Below are positions 1 to 6,803 of a stretch of 9,184 bases of DNA, piece by piece. A model generated the notes under the pieces. That model was not told where the DNA came from. It was given only the letters and a program-made list of their open reading frames with translations, and did no database searches. Source of the DNA: CAVPGH01 sp046726955 (GTDB lineage Bacteria; Acidobacteriota; Vicinamibacteria; Fen-336); NCBI GenBank assembly GCA_046726955.1, contig JBKPBQ010000208.1:1-9184 (forward strand), read 5' to 3'. The translations under genes and the position numbers were made by a program. The first letter of the stretch is position 1. Each line of letters opens with the position of its first letter.

Positions 1-2
1 TG

Positions 3-842
3 CGCGCTGAGCTCGGAGCGGCGCCGACGGGGGAGCGCAAGGGGAAGGGACCCGCGCTCCAGCCGGCGGTGGCCCGGGCCCTCGACTCCCCGCAAGACGC
101 CTCGGGCCTGCCGGTGCGGGCGAAGGCCTACGTGCTCGAGCCGCGCGGGCGGGACACCGCGCGCCTGCTCGTGACCGCGGAGTTCGACGCGAGCGGAGCG
201 GGGGGCGCGCGCGCCGGCAAGCGCGAGGTGAGCGTGCGCGTGACGGAGCGCGACAGCGGGCGCGAGCTCGCCTTCGACGGGGCGGTCGGCGTGACCGTCA
301 AGGACGACGAGCGCCCGGCGTGGCGCGCCTTCGCGCGCGAGTTCGACGTCCCGGCGGGGGTCGCCCAGGCGAGGGTGGTGGTGCGCGACCCGGGGAGCGG
401 CACGCTCGGCTCGGCGACGGAGCGGCTGGAGGTGCCGGCGCCGTCGTCGCTGCGCATTTCGACCCCCATCCTCGCGGACAAGCTCGAGCCGCGGACCGAG
501 GGGCAGGGGCAGGCTCGGCCGGCCTTCTCCGCTCACCGCGTCTTCGCGACCGCGGGACACCTGTACTGCCAGTTCGAGGTGTACGGGGCCGCGCCGCCTC
601 CGCGGGTCCTGGCCGCTCTCGCTCTCGTCGGCTCCAGCGGCCGGGTGGTGCAGCAGGCGCCGCCGACGCGGATCGCCGCCGACGCCGACGGCCGGGTGGT
701 CAGGCTGCTCGGCCTTCCTCTCGACGGCCTGGCCGAGGGCGACTACGAGCTCGTCCTGCAGGCGAAGGACGAGGCGAGCGGTGAGGTGGTCGAGCAGCGC
801 GAGCGCTTCTCGCTGGCCGCGTCACCCGACGCGTCACGCTGA
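3..842 (+). CDS. C-terminal part of a probable VWFA-related secreted protein (5' partial)
   Basis: The frame is open to the left edge of the window, so the 5' end is missing; 279 residues remain before the TGA. The first in-frame GTG (position 69) is probably an internal valine codon, not the start. The visible part has no transmembrane segment and is rich in short beta-strand-like stretches. A segment with STPILADKLEP is followed about 20 residues later by HRVFATAGHLYCQFEVYG, then RLLGLPLDGLAEGDYELVLQ. From memory, this order matches the region after the von Willebrand A domain in VWFA-related proteins of Acidobacteriota, which are usually exported. The VWA domain itself, with its MIDAS motif, would lie upstream of the window and cannot be checked. 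The 3' end lies seven bases from the end of the convergent downstream gene. The reading frame is secure; the family name is a moderate-confidence inference. Confidence 0.7.
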   Translation, partial: RAELGAAPTGERKGKGPALQPAVARALDSPQDASGLPVRAKAYVLEPRGRDTARLLVTAEFDASGAGGARAGKREVSVRVTERDSGRELAFDGAVGVTVKDDERPAWRAFAREFDVPAGVAQARVVVRDPGSGTLGSATERLEVPAPSSLRISTPILADKLEPRTEGQGQARPAFSAHRVFATAGHLYCQFEVYGAAPPPRVLAALALVGSSGRVVQQAPPTRIAADADGRVVRLLGLPLDGLAEGDYELVLQAKDEASGEVVEQRERFSLAASPDASR

Positions 843-849
843 GCGGACC

Positions 850-1257
850 TCAGGCGTACATCGGCTGCCGCGCGCCGAGGCGCAGCCATCCGCGCGCGAT
901 CCGGTAGATGAACCAGAGCGTCACGAAGGCGAGCGGCAGCCAGACGACGACGATGCCGATGCCCAGCGTGAGGACGACCAGCAGGCCGCACAGCACGACC
1001 CAGAGCAGCCCGAACCAGAAGGTGCGAATCTGCCAGCGGAAGTGCGACTCGATCCAGCTGCCGCGCGCTTCGCTGCGCTTCACGTAGTTGAGGATCACGG
1101 CGATGATCGACGGCCAGCCCGTGAGGAACGCGCCGATCACCGTGGCGGTCCCGAGGATTCCCGTCACGATGCTGAACGCGTGCAGGCCGTAGATGAGAGT
1201 CGTCCAATTGACGAGCGAGCGCTCGTTGCCGAAGGCCGGCGGGACTGGGCTGGTCAT
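850..1257 (-). CDS. Small DUF4870/COG3671-like integral membrane protein
   Basis: This is a 135-residue hydrophobic protein of unknown function. A short polar N-terminus is followed by a hydrophobic segment at about residues 22-46, a conserved-looking polar stretch containing SHFRWQIRTFW at 71-81, and two closely spaced hydrophobic segments at about 81-99 and 101-120. This order (one helix, a loop with a histidine/arginine/tryptophan motif, then a helical hairpin) and the length fit the uncharacterised DUF4870/COG3671 type of inner-membrane protein. The ATG start is supported by GGAGG at 1264-1268, six bases upstream. The gene is divergent from the sensor kinase, sharing about 97 bases of upstream DNA, and convergent with the VWFA-related gene. 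A 7-base inverted repeat ends at the ribosome binding site (see 1268-1300). No biochemical role can be assigned from sequence. Confidence 0.82.
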   Translation of the reverse strand: MTSPVPPAFGNERSLVNWTTLIYGLHAFSIVTGILGTATVIGAFLTGWPSIIAVILNYVKRSEARGSWIESHFRWQIRTFWFGLLWVVLCGLLVVLTLGIGIVVVWLPLAFVTLWFIYRIARGWLRLGARQPMYA

Positions 1258-1263
1258 GTGTCG

Positions 1264-1268
1264 CCTCC
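1264..1268 (-). promoter_or_regulatory. Ribosome binding site of the DUF4870-like gene
   Basis: On the minus strand this reads GGAGG, six bases before the ATG at 1257. It is the best Shine-Dalgarno match in the window and fixes the start of the small membrane protein. Its last base is shared with the inverted repeat at 1268-1300. Confidence 0.65.
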
Positions 1269-1300
1269 CAGGCCATTGTGCATCGGGCTCGGCGGCCTGG
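1268..1300. repeat. 7-base inverted repeat in the divergent intergenic region
   Basis: CCAGGCC (1268-1274) and GGCCTGG (1294-1300) are perfect inverted copies separated by 19 bases. The pair lies between the divergent membrane-protein and sensor-kinase genes. In the minus-strand transcript the second arm runs directly into the GGAGG ribosome binding site, so it could form a 5' leader hairpin next to that site. On DNA it could be an operator. In DNA this GC-rich a 7-base pair can arise by chance, so function is unproven. Confidence 0.35.
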
Positions 1301-1340
1301 CTCTCCGTGCGGCCCTGAACCGCCCGAAGCGGTAAGGGTC

Positions 1341-1346
1341 TATCAT
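1341..1346 (+). promoter_or_regulatory. Candidate -10 element for the sensor-kinase operon
   Basis: TATCAT matches five of six bases of TATAAT and stands out in very GC-rich DNA. It ends eight bases before the GTG start at 1355, which would put the transcription start at about 1353-1355, on or next to the start codon. That spacing is typical of leaderless transcripts. No good -35 box is visible at 16-18 bases upstream. The nearest candidate, CTGAAC at 1315-1320, matches only three of six bases and has a 20-base spacer. The call is tentative. Confidence 0.3.
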
Positions 1347-1354
1347 CGTCACCA

Positions 1355-4177
1355 GTGGTTTCCGGCCGTAAAGACGACGCTCGGGCCGAATCGCCGTCGC
1401 CACCGCCGGCTTCGCTGCCGTGGCGCGGCGTCCTCGTGTTCGTCGCGGTCTACTACGTGTCCGGCCGGCTGGGCCTGCTGTTCACGGCTCCTCCGGACTA
1501 CATCGCCGGCGTGTGGCCGCCCGCCGGAGTGGGACTCGTAGGGGCCCTCTTCCTCGGCCGGTGGGCCTTTCCGATCATCTGGGCGTGCGTCTTCCTCTTC
1601 GGGACCCTGTGGGCGGCGGCCTCCCAGGGGAATCTCGCGAACGTCGTGGTCGTCGTGGCCGCGAGCTCGGCGGGGGGAGCGCTGAGGGCGGTCGTCGGCG
1701 CCAGCATCATGCGCCGGCTCGCGCCGGGCCCGCTGACGCTCGGGCGCACGCGCGTCGCCCTTGGCCTGATCGTCGGCGCGGTAGCGGCGAGCACCCTTTC
1801 GGCCACGCTCGGCCTCGCTACGCGAGCCTGGGGCGGGCTCGTGGAAGGCCACATCGGCGCGCGTTGGCTCACGTGGTGGCTCGCCGACACGTCGGGCGTC
1901 ATCCTCGTGGCCCCCGCCCTGCTCGCGCTCCGGGAGAAGGTCCTCGCTCCCCTGTCCTGGCGAGCCGCGGCGGAGCTCGTGCTTCTCGCCGCCGCGGCCG
2001 CGGTCACGAGCGCGCTCGTCTTCGGCGGCACGTTCTCGACCGAGCTCGCGCGACCCCTGAGCGCGACCCTCCTCCCGCTCGTCGCCTGGCCCGCGTTCCG
2101 GTTCGGTCCCGCCGTCACCTCGTGGCTGGTGCTCGGTCTCTCGGGAGTCGCGATCTGGGGGGCGACGCACGGGGTCGGTCCCTTCGTGGCGGGCTCGCCC
2201 ACCGCGACGGTCCTGCTCGTCCAGACCTTCCTGATCGTGCTCGGGGCCACCGCCCTCACCCTCGCCGCCGAGGTCCAGGGCCGGCGCGACGTGCAGCGGC
2301 GGCTCGAGGAGACGACGACGCTCCTCCGCTCGGTGACGGAGGGGACGACCGACGTGGTCTTCGTGAAGGACCGGGAGGGGCGCTACCTGATGATCAACAC
2401 CGCGGGCGCCGACTATCTCCAGCGCCGCGTCGAGGACGTCATCGGCCGCACCGACGACGAGCTCTTCGCACCGGAGATGGCCCGCACCATCCGCGACCGC
2501 GACCGCACCATCCTCGAGACGGGGGAGAACCGGACCGACGAGTACGCGGAGTTCGTGGGCGACCACCGCCGGACCTATCTCGCGATCAAAGGCCCGTGTC
2601 GCGACGCCCAGGGCCGCATCACCGGCGTCTTCGGGATCTCCCGCGACATCACCGACCGCAAGCTCGAGCGCTCACTCCTCACGGGGATCCTCGAGGGGAC
2701 TCACGACATCGTGTCCGCGATCGACCGGGACTTCCGCATCATGACGTTCAACACCGCCCTGAAGCGCCAGTACGAGGAGCGCTTCGGGGCCGAGCTCAAG
2801 GAAGGGGCTCGGATCGCAGACATCCTTGCCGACCACCCCGAGGCGCTGGCCCAGCGTCTGTCCGTGGTCGGCCGGGCACTCCGGGGCGAGGAGACTCAGG
2901 CCCTGTGGACGTTGGGGCAGCCGCGGCCCGACTCCCGCTGGTACGACGTGCGCGTCACTCCGCTGCGTGACGAGACCGGCCACGTCATCGGAGGCTCGCT
3001 CATCGGGCGCGACATCACGGAGAAGCGCGAGGCGGAGAGCGCTCTGCGGCAGAACGAGGCGCGCTTTCGCACGCTCGGCGTCCAGGCCCCCGTGGGCATC
3101 TTCGAGGTCGACGCCCGCGGGGAGTGCACGTTCGTCAACACCCGCTGGTGCGAGCTCACCGGCCTCAGCCCGGAGGAGGCTCGGGGCCGCGCGTGGAGCC
3201 ACGCCGTCCACCCGGACGACCTCGCGCGGGTGGCGTTCGCCTGGGACGCGGCGATCGAGCGGAGTGGCGAGTTCCGCGCCGACTACCGGCTCCAGCGCCC
3301 GGACGGGGAGGAGCTGTGGGTGAGCGCGGCGGCGGCGCCGCTCTTCGACGCCCTCGGCCAGCCGAGCGGCTGGCTGGGGACGGTGGCGGACGTGACGGAA
3401 AGGCGGCGCAGCGAGGAGGAGATCCGGAGCAACCGGGACGAGATCCGCGCGCTCAACGACCGCCTCGCCTCGCGCGCGAGAGCGCTCGAGGCCGCGAACC
3501 GCGAGCTCGAGACCTTTAGCTACTCGGTCTCCCACGACCTCCGGACGCCGCTGCGCGCGATCGACGGCTTCACCCGCGCCCTCGAGGAAGACTACGGGAC
3601 GGGGCTCGACGAGAAGGCGCACGACTACATGGAGCGAGTGCGGAGGGCCACGCGGCGCATGGGGCAGATCATCGACGACCTGCTGCTGCTCTCCCGGCTC
3701 GCGCGGAGGCAGCTCCGGAGCGAGCGGGTGGACCTGACCGCGCTCGCCGGGGAGGTGGACGCGGCGCTGCGCGCGGCCCAGCCCGAGCGGATCGTGGACT
3801 TCAGCGCCGCTCCCGGCCTCTGCGCCACTGGGGACTCCCGCCTGATCCGCCTCGTCCTCGAGAACCTCCTGGACAACGCCTGGAAGTACACTTCACGGAA
3901 GCCCCGGGCGCGGATCACCTTCGGAATGGAGAACGGGGCAGGGGAGGCGGTCTTCTACGTGCGCGACGACGGGGCGGGATTCGACATGGCGTACGCGGAC
4001 AAGCTCTTCGGCGCGTTCCAGCGGCTGCACAGCTCCGACGAGTTCCCCGGCTCCGGGATCGGCCTCGCCACCGTGGCCCGCATCGTCCAGCGGCATGGGG
4101 GGTGGACGTGGGCGGTGGGGGCGACCGGCCAGGGCGCAACGTTCTACTTCACCCTGGGGAAGGGAGCGGAGTCGTGA
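1355..4177 (+). CDS. MASE1-PAS-PAS-PAS sensor histidine kinase
   Basis: This is a 940-residue inner-membrane sensor kinase. Residues about 20-312 form a multi-helix MASE1 domain, with the hallmarks VWPPAGVGL, WWLADTSGVILVAPALL and WPAFRFGP. MASE1 is a membrane sensory domain whose ligands are poorly known. Three PAS domains follow at about 323-436, 437-560 and 567-683; each ends in the usual D-(I/V)-T-(D/E)-(R/K) linker. A coiled-coil-like stretch at about 684-720 leads to the HisKA domain with SYSVSHDLRTPLRAI; the phospho-acceptor is His727. The ATP-binding domain has an N box (Asn837, Asn841), a G1 box (DDGAGFD, 871-877) and a G2 box (GSGIGL, 899-904), so it looks catalytically intact. The HisKA and ATPase sequences most resemble cyanobacterial-phytochrome-type kinases, which fits the Rcp1-like regulator directly downstream. 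GTG 1355 is the first possible start after an in-frame stop at 1316; no ribosome binding site precedes it. The stop overlaps the next gene's start by four bases. Confidence 0.95.
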   Translation: MVSGRKDDARAESPSPPPASLPWRGVLVFVAVYYVSGRLGLLFTAPPDYIAGVWPPAGVGLVGALFLGRWAFPIIWACVFLFGTLWAAASQGNLANVVVVVAASSAGGALRAVVGASIMRRLAPGPLTLGRTRVALGLIVGAVAASTLSATLGLATRAWGGLVEGHIGARWLTWWLADTSGVILVAPALLALREKVLAPLSWRAAAELVLLAAAAAVTSALVFGGTFSTELARPLSATLLPLVAWPAFRFGPAVTSWLVLGLSGVAIWGATHGVGPFVAGSPTATVLLVQTFLIVLGATALTLAAEVQGRRDVQRRLEETTTLLRSVTEGTTDVVFVKDREGRYLMINTAGADYLQRRVEDVIGRTDDELFAPEMARTIRDRDRTILETGENRTDEYAEFVGDHRRTYLAIKGPCRDAQGRITGVFGISRDITDRKLERSLLTGILEGTHDIVSAIDRDFRIMTFNTALKRQYEERFGAELKEGARIADILADHPEALAQRLSVVGRALRGEETQALWTLGQPRPDSRWYDVRVTPLRDETGHVIGGSLIGRDITEKREAESALRQNEARFRTLGVQAPVGIFEVDARGECTFVNTRWCELTGLSPEEARGRAWSHAVHPDDLARVAFAWDAAIERSGEFRADYRLQRPDGEELWVSAAAAPLFDALGQPSGWLGTVADVTERRRSEEEIRSNRDEIRALNDRLASRARALEAANRELETFSYSVSHDLRTPLRAIDGFTRALEEDYGTGLDEKAHDYMERVRRATRRMGQIIDDLLLLSRLARRQLRSERVDLTALAGEVDAALRAAQPERIVDFSAAPGLCATGDSRLIRLVLENLLDNAWKYTSRKPRARITFGMENGAGEAVFYVRDDGAGFDMAYADKLFGAFQRLHSSDEFPGSGIGLATVARIVQRHGGWTWAVGATGQGATFYFTLGKGAES
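4161..4166 (+). promoter_or_regulatory. Ribosome binding site of the Rcp1-like regulator
   Basis: AGGGAG lies seven bases before the GTG at 4174, inside the last codons of the sensor kinase. It decides the start of the response regulator in favour of this GTG over an upstream in-frame ATG at 4102, which would add 24 residues before the receiver fold. Confidence 0.6.
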
Positions 4178-4605
4178 GCACGCCCGTCATCCTCCTCGTG
4201 GAGGACAGCGAGGACGACGTCGAGCTGACCCTGCGCGCCCTCCGCCGCAACGCGGTCCAGAGCCGCGTGGACGTGGTCCGCGACGGGGCGGCCGCCCTCG
4301 ACTACCTGCTCCGCGAATCCCAGGATCCCCTCCCCGCCGTGGTGCTCCTGGACCTGAACCTGCCCAAGGTCTCCGGGCTCGAGGTCCTCGAGCGGCTGCG
4401 CGCCCACCCGCGGACGCGCCTCGTGCCCGTGGTCATCCTCACCTCGTCGCGCGAGCAGGCCGACCTCGCCCGCGGGTACGCCCTCGGCGCGAACAGCTAC
4501 GTCCGGAAGCCTGTGGACTACGACGCGTTCCAGGAGGCGGCCCGCCAGCTCGGGCAGTACTGGCTGCAGGTCAACGAGGCGCCGCCCTCGCCCGCGGCGG
4601 GCTGA
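4174..4605 (+). CDS. Rcp1-type single-domain response regulator
   Basis: This 143-residue protein consists of one receiver domain and nothing else. The acidic pocket is Glu10-Asp11, the phospho-acceptor is Asp60 in LLDLNLPK, the switch residue is Thr90 in ILTSS, and the conserved lysine is Lys112 in YVRKP. The N-terminal VILLVEDSEDDVELTLRAL and the later LDYLL are typical of the Rcp1-like family, which takes phosphate from phytochrome-type kinases. The likely phosphodonor here is the adjacent MASE1-PAS kinase; the downstream hybrid kinase is a possible second partner. The GTG start overlaps the kinase stop codon (GTGA), implying translational coupling. With no output domain it presumably acts as a phosphate shuttle or through protein contacts. 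The ten residues after the receiver fold (proline/alanine-rich) show no known motif. Confidence 0.93.
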   Translation: MSTPVILLVEDSEDDVELTLRALRRNAVQSRVDVVRDGAAALDYLLRESQDPLPAVVLLDLNLPKVSGLEVLERLRAHPRTRLVPVVILTSSREQADLARGYALGANSYVRKPVDYDAFQEAARQLGQYWLQVNEAPPSPAAG

Positions 4606-4606
4606 C

Positions 4607-6145
4607 TTGGGGCCCGTCCTTCGCGCGCTCGTCATCGAGGACCGGGAGGAGGACGCGGAGCTGATCGTCCGCGAGCTGGGGCGGTTCGGCTACGACCCCC
4701 AGTACCGCCGGGTGGACGACGCGGAGTCCATGAAGGCGGCGCTCCGCGGCGAAACGTGGGACGTCATCCTCTCCGATTACTCGCTGCCCCGGTTCAGCGC
4801 GCCCGCCGCCCTCAACCTGCTGCGCGAGACGACGCTCGACCTGCCCTTCATCGTGGTCACCGGGTTCATCGGCGAGGAGCAGGCCGCGTCCATGATGAAG
4901 GCGGGCGCCAACGACTTCCTCGTGAAGGACCGCCTCTTCCGCCTGGGGCCGGTGATCGAGCGGGAGCTGCGCGAGGTCCGCCTGCGGCAGGACCGCGCCC
5001 GCGAGCTCCAGCAGAAGCAGGAAGAGCTCGTGATCGCGCAGAAGATGGAGGCCGTAGCTCGTCTCGCGGGGGGAATCGCCCACGACTTCAACAACCTGCT
5101 GAGCGTGATCCTCGGCTTCGCGGACGTGCTGGAGCGCCGTCTGCCCGCCGAGGAGCGGCTGCGCCGTCCCGCCCAGCAGATCCGGCTGTCCGCGGAGCGC
5201 GCGGCCCTCCTCACGCGCCGGCTTCTGCGGTTCAGCCGCAAGGAGGTCCCCCAGCCCCAGGTCCTCGACGTGAACGGTCTCCTGTCCGGCGTCCACGGCA
5301 TGCTCGAGCGCGTGATCGGCGAGGACGTCGAGCTCGAGCTCCGGCTGGCCGAGGGCCTCGGCCCGGTGTTCGCGGACCCCGGCCAGGTGGAGCAGGTGGT
5401 GATGAACCTCGCCGTGAACGCGCGCGACGCGATGCCGCGCGGCGGCCTCCTCGCGCTCGAGACGGAGCCCGCGCGCCTCCGCGTGGACGGGGGTGTCGAG
5501 CGCCCGGCGGTGCGGTTCACGGTGGCGGATACCGGCACCGGCATCGCTCCCGAGGTGATGGCGCACCTCTTCGAGCCCTTCTTCACGACCAAGAGCGCGG
5601 CCAAGGGGACGGGCCTCGGGCTCGCCACGGTGCAGGACATCGTGAAGCAGGCGGGAGGGCGGGTGGACGTGGAGACGGAGCCGGGGAAGGGCAGCGCCTT
5701 CCACGTGCTGCTGCCGTGCGTCGACGCGCACGACGTCCCCGCGTCCGTGCCGAAGCGCGAGAAGGCGCCGCTCGCCACCGGCGCGGAGACGATCCTGCTC
5801 GTTGAGGACGAGCCCGACGTGCGCGCCCTGCTCTCCGAGGTGCTCCAGGAGGCGGGCTACGCCGTGCGCGAGGCGGGGTCCGCGCGCGAGGCGGAGGCCG
5901 CGTACGCCGCGAGCGAGGCCATCCATCTCGTCCTCACGGACGTCGTCCTCCCCGACCGGAACGGCCGCGAGCTGTTCGAGTCCCTGTCCGGGCGGACGCC
6001 CGGCCTGCGCGTCCTCTTCATGTCGGGCTACACCGACGACGAGGTGCTGCGGCAAGGCCTGCCCGAGGGCGTGCCCCTCGTCCGCAAGCCGATGCGTCCG
6101 GACGAGCTCCTGCGCATCATCCGCGAGGCCCTCGACCGGAGATAG
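4607..6145 (+). CDS. Hybrid histidine kinase, REC-HisKA-HATPase-REC
   Basis: This is a 512-residue soluble hybrid kinase with a receiver domain at each end. The N-terminal REC (about 5-125) has Glu11-Asp12, phospho-acceptor Asp57 in LSDYSLP, Thr85 and Lys107 in FLVKDRL. A helical linker at about 126-146 leads to the HisKA domain with GGIAHDFNNLLSVI; the phospho-acceptor is His159. The ATPase domain has an N box (Asn267, Asn271), a G1 box (DTGTGI from Asp308) and a G2 box (GTGLGL, 334-339). The C-terminal REC (about 395-512) has Glu400-Asp401, Asp445 in LTDVVLP, SGYTDDE and Lys494 in RKPMRP. All catalytic residues are present. There is no transmembrane segment or PAS domain, so the N-terminal REC is probably the input. 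The start is TTG 4607, one base after the regulator's stop. It has no clear ribosome binding site, so translation is probably coupled. The only input visible nearby is phosphate from the upstream kinase and regulator. Confidence 0.94.
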   Translation: MGPVLRALVIEDREEDAELIVRELGRFGYDPQYRRVDDAESMKAALRGETWDVILSDYSLPRFSAPAALNLLRETTLDLPFIVVTGFIGEEQAASMMKAGANDFLVKDRLFRLGPVIERELREVRLRQDRARELQQKQEELVIAQKMEAVARLAGGIAHDFNNLLSVILGFADVLERRLPAEERLRRPAQQIRLSAERAALLTRRLLRFSRKEVPQPQVLDVNGLLSGVHGMLERVIGEDVELELRLAEGLGPVFADPGQVEQVVMNLAVNARDAMPRGGLLALETEPARLRVDGGVERPAVRFTVADTGTGIAPEVMAHLFEPFFTTKSAAKGTGLGLATVQDIVKQAGGRVDVETEPGKGSAFHVLLPCVDAHDVPASVPKREKAPLATGAETILLVEDEPDVRALLSEVLQEAGYAVREAGSAREAEAAYAASEAIHLVLTDVVLPDRNGRELFESLSGRTPGLRVLFMSGYTDDEVLRQGLPEGVPLVRKPMRPDELLRIIREALDRR

Positions 6146-6148
6146 CCC

Positions 6149-6784
6149 CTACTTGCCGAAGACGTAGACGACCTTGCCGACGACGGCCCACCCGCCGATG
6201 TCGTCCTCGCCGTAGACGTGCGAGACGCCCCCGACGCCGACTCCGTTCGAGGCAATCGAGTAGGTGCTCTCGACCGCGAAGCGGAACGACTTCTTGCCGT
6301 ACTCCAGCCCGACCTCGCCGAGGAACGTCCCCGCGCTACGGCTCTCGTTGTCGGTCTCTCCCGCGACCTCGCTCTCTTCGCGATAGAGCGTGACCCCGCC
6401 GCCCACGCCGACGTAGGGGACGAGCGTGTGGGTGCGGCGGAAGCGGTAGCCCACGGTGGCCGTGATGGGGACGAGGCGGACGCTCAGGGGGAAGCCGAGG
6501 CGCTGGATCGGCCCCGTCTGGCTGGCCACGAACACGCGCTCGCCGTCCTTCGACCACGTGCGGGCGCCGCCGGTCACGTAGAAGCCCTTCTTGTGGACGA
6601 ACCGGAACGCTCCGCCGAAGGTCCCGCTCCCGCTCGCCCCGTCGAAGACAGCCTGGGCAGACCTCTGCGCGCCCGTGAGGTCGCCGTAGCCGCCCTCGAG
6701 CTCCACCCCGAACTTCTGCGCCCGCGCGGGAGTCGCGAAGGCGGCGAACAGCAGGCCGGCCAGTATCGTCCGACGGGTCTTCAT
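6149..6784 (-). CDS. Small outer-membrane beta-barrel protein
   Basis: This 211-residue protein has a clear signal peptide: MKTRRTI, a hydrophobic core, then a probable cleavage site after Ala22 in ARA|QKFG. The mature part shows alternating hydrophobic strands with glycine and aromatic residues, such as FGVELEGGYG near the new N-terminus, GFYVTGGARTW, TATVGYRF, LVPYVGVGGGVTLY, FLGEVGLEYG and WAVVGKVVYVFGK at the C-terminus. This pattern and size fit a small, roughly eight-stranded outer-membrane barrel of the general OMP_b-brl type. It ends in FGK rather than the usual terminal phenylalanine. The ATG is preceded by GCGGGA, nine bases upstream. The gene follows the subtilase on the same strand after 19 bases, too little room for a terminator and promoter of its own, so it is probably the last gene of that operon. 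Its stop is only three bases from the end of the convergent hybrid kinase. Substrate or role is not evident. Confidence 0.82.
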   Translation of the reverse strand: MKTRRTILAGLLFAAFATPARAQKFGVELEGGYGDLTGAQRSAQAVFDGASGSGTFGGAFRFVHKKGFYVTGGARTWSKDGERVFVASQTGPIQRLGFPLSVRLVPITATVGYRFRRTHTLVPYVGVGGGVTLYREESEVAGETDNESRSAGTFLGEVGLEYGKKSFRFAVESTYSIASNGVGVGGVSHVYGEDDIGGWAVVGKVVYVFGK

Positions 6785-6803
6785 CGTGCTTTGTCCCGCG
6801 AGG

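Noticed and set aside
863..887. GGCTGC / GCAGCC inverted repeat near the convergent junction, considered as a terminator
   Set aside because: The stem is only six bases with a 13-base loop, no T-run follows on either strand, and it lies inside the C-terminal codons of the small membrane protein.
1349..2566. Long minus-strand open frame of about 405 codons opposite the sensor kinase
   Set aside because: It is rich in Arg, Glu, Gly, Asp and Pro with no recognisable fold, and lies antisense to clear MASE1 and PAS coding sequence. It is an artefact of high GC at third codon positions.
4102..4605. Longer form of the response regulator starting at ATG 4102
   Set aside because: It would add 24 glycine-rich residues encoded inside the kinase's ATPase domain. 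The GTG at 4174 has a good ribosome binding site and begins right at the receiver fold.
4571..6055. Minus-strand open frame of about 494 codons opposite the hybrid kinase
   Set aside because: The plus strand encodes intact REC, HisKA and HATPase motifs throughout. The antisense product is low-complexity and has no family resemblance.
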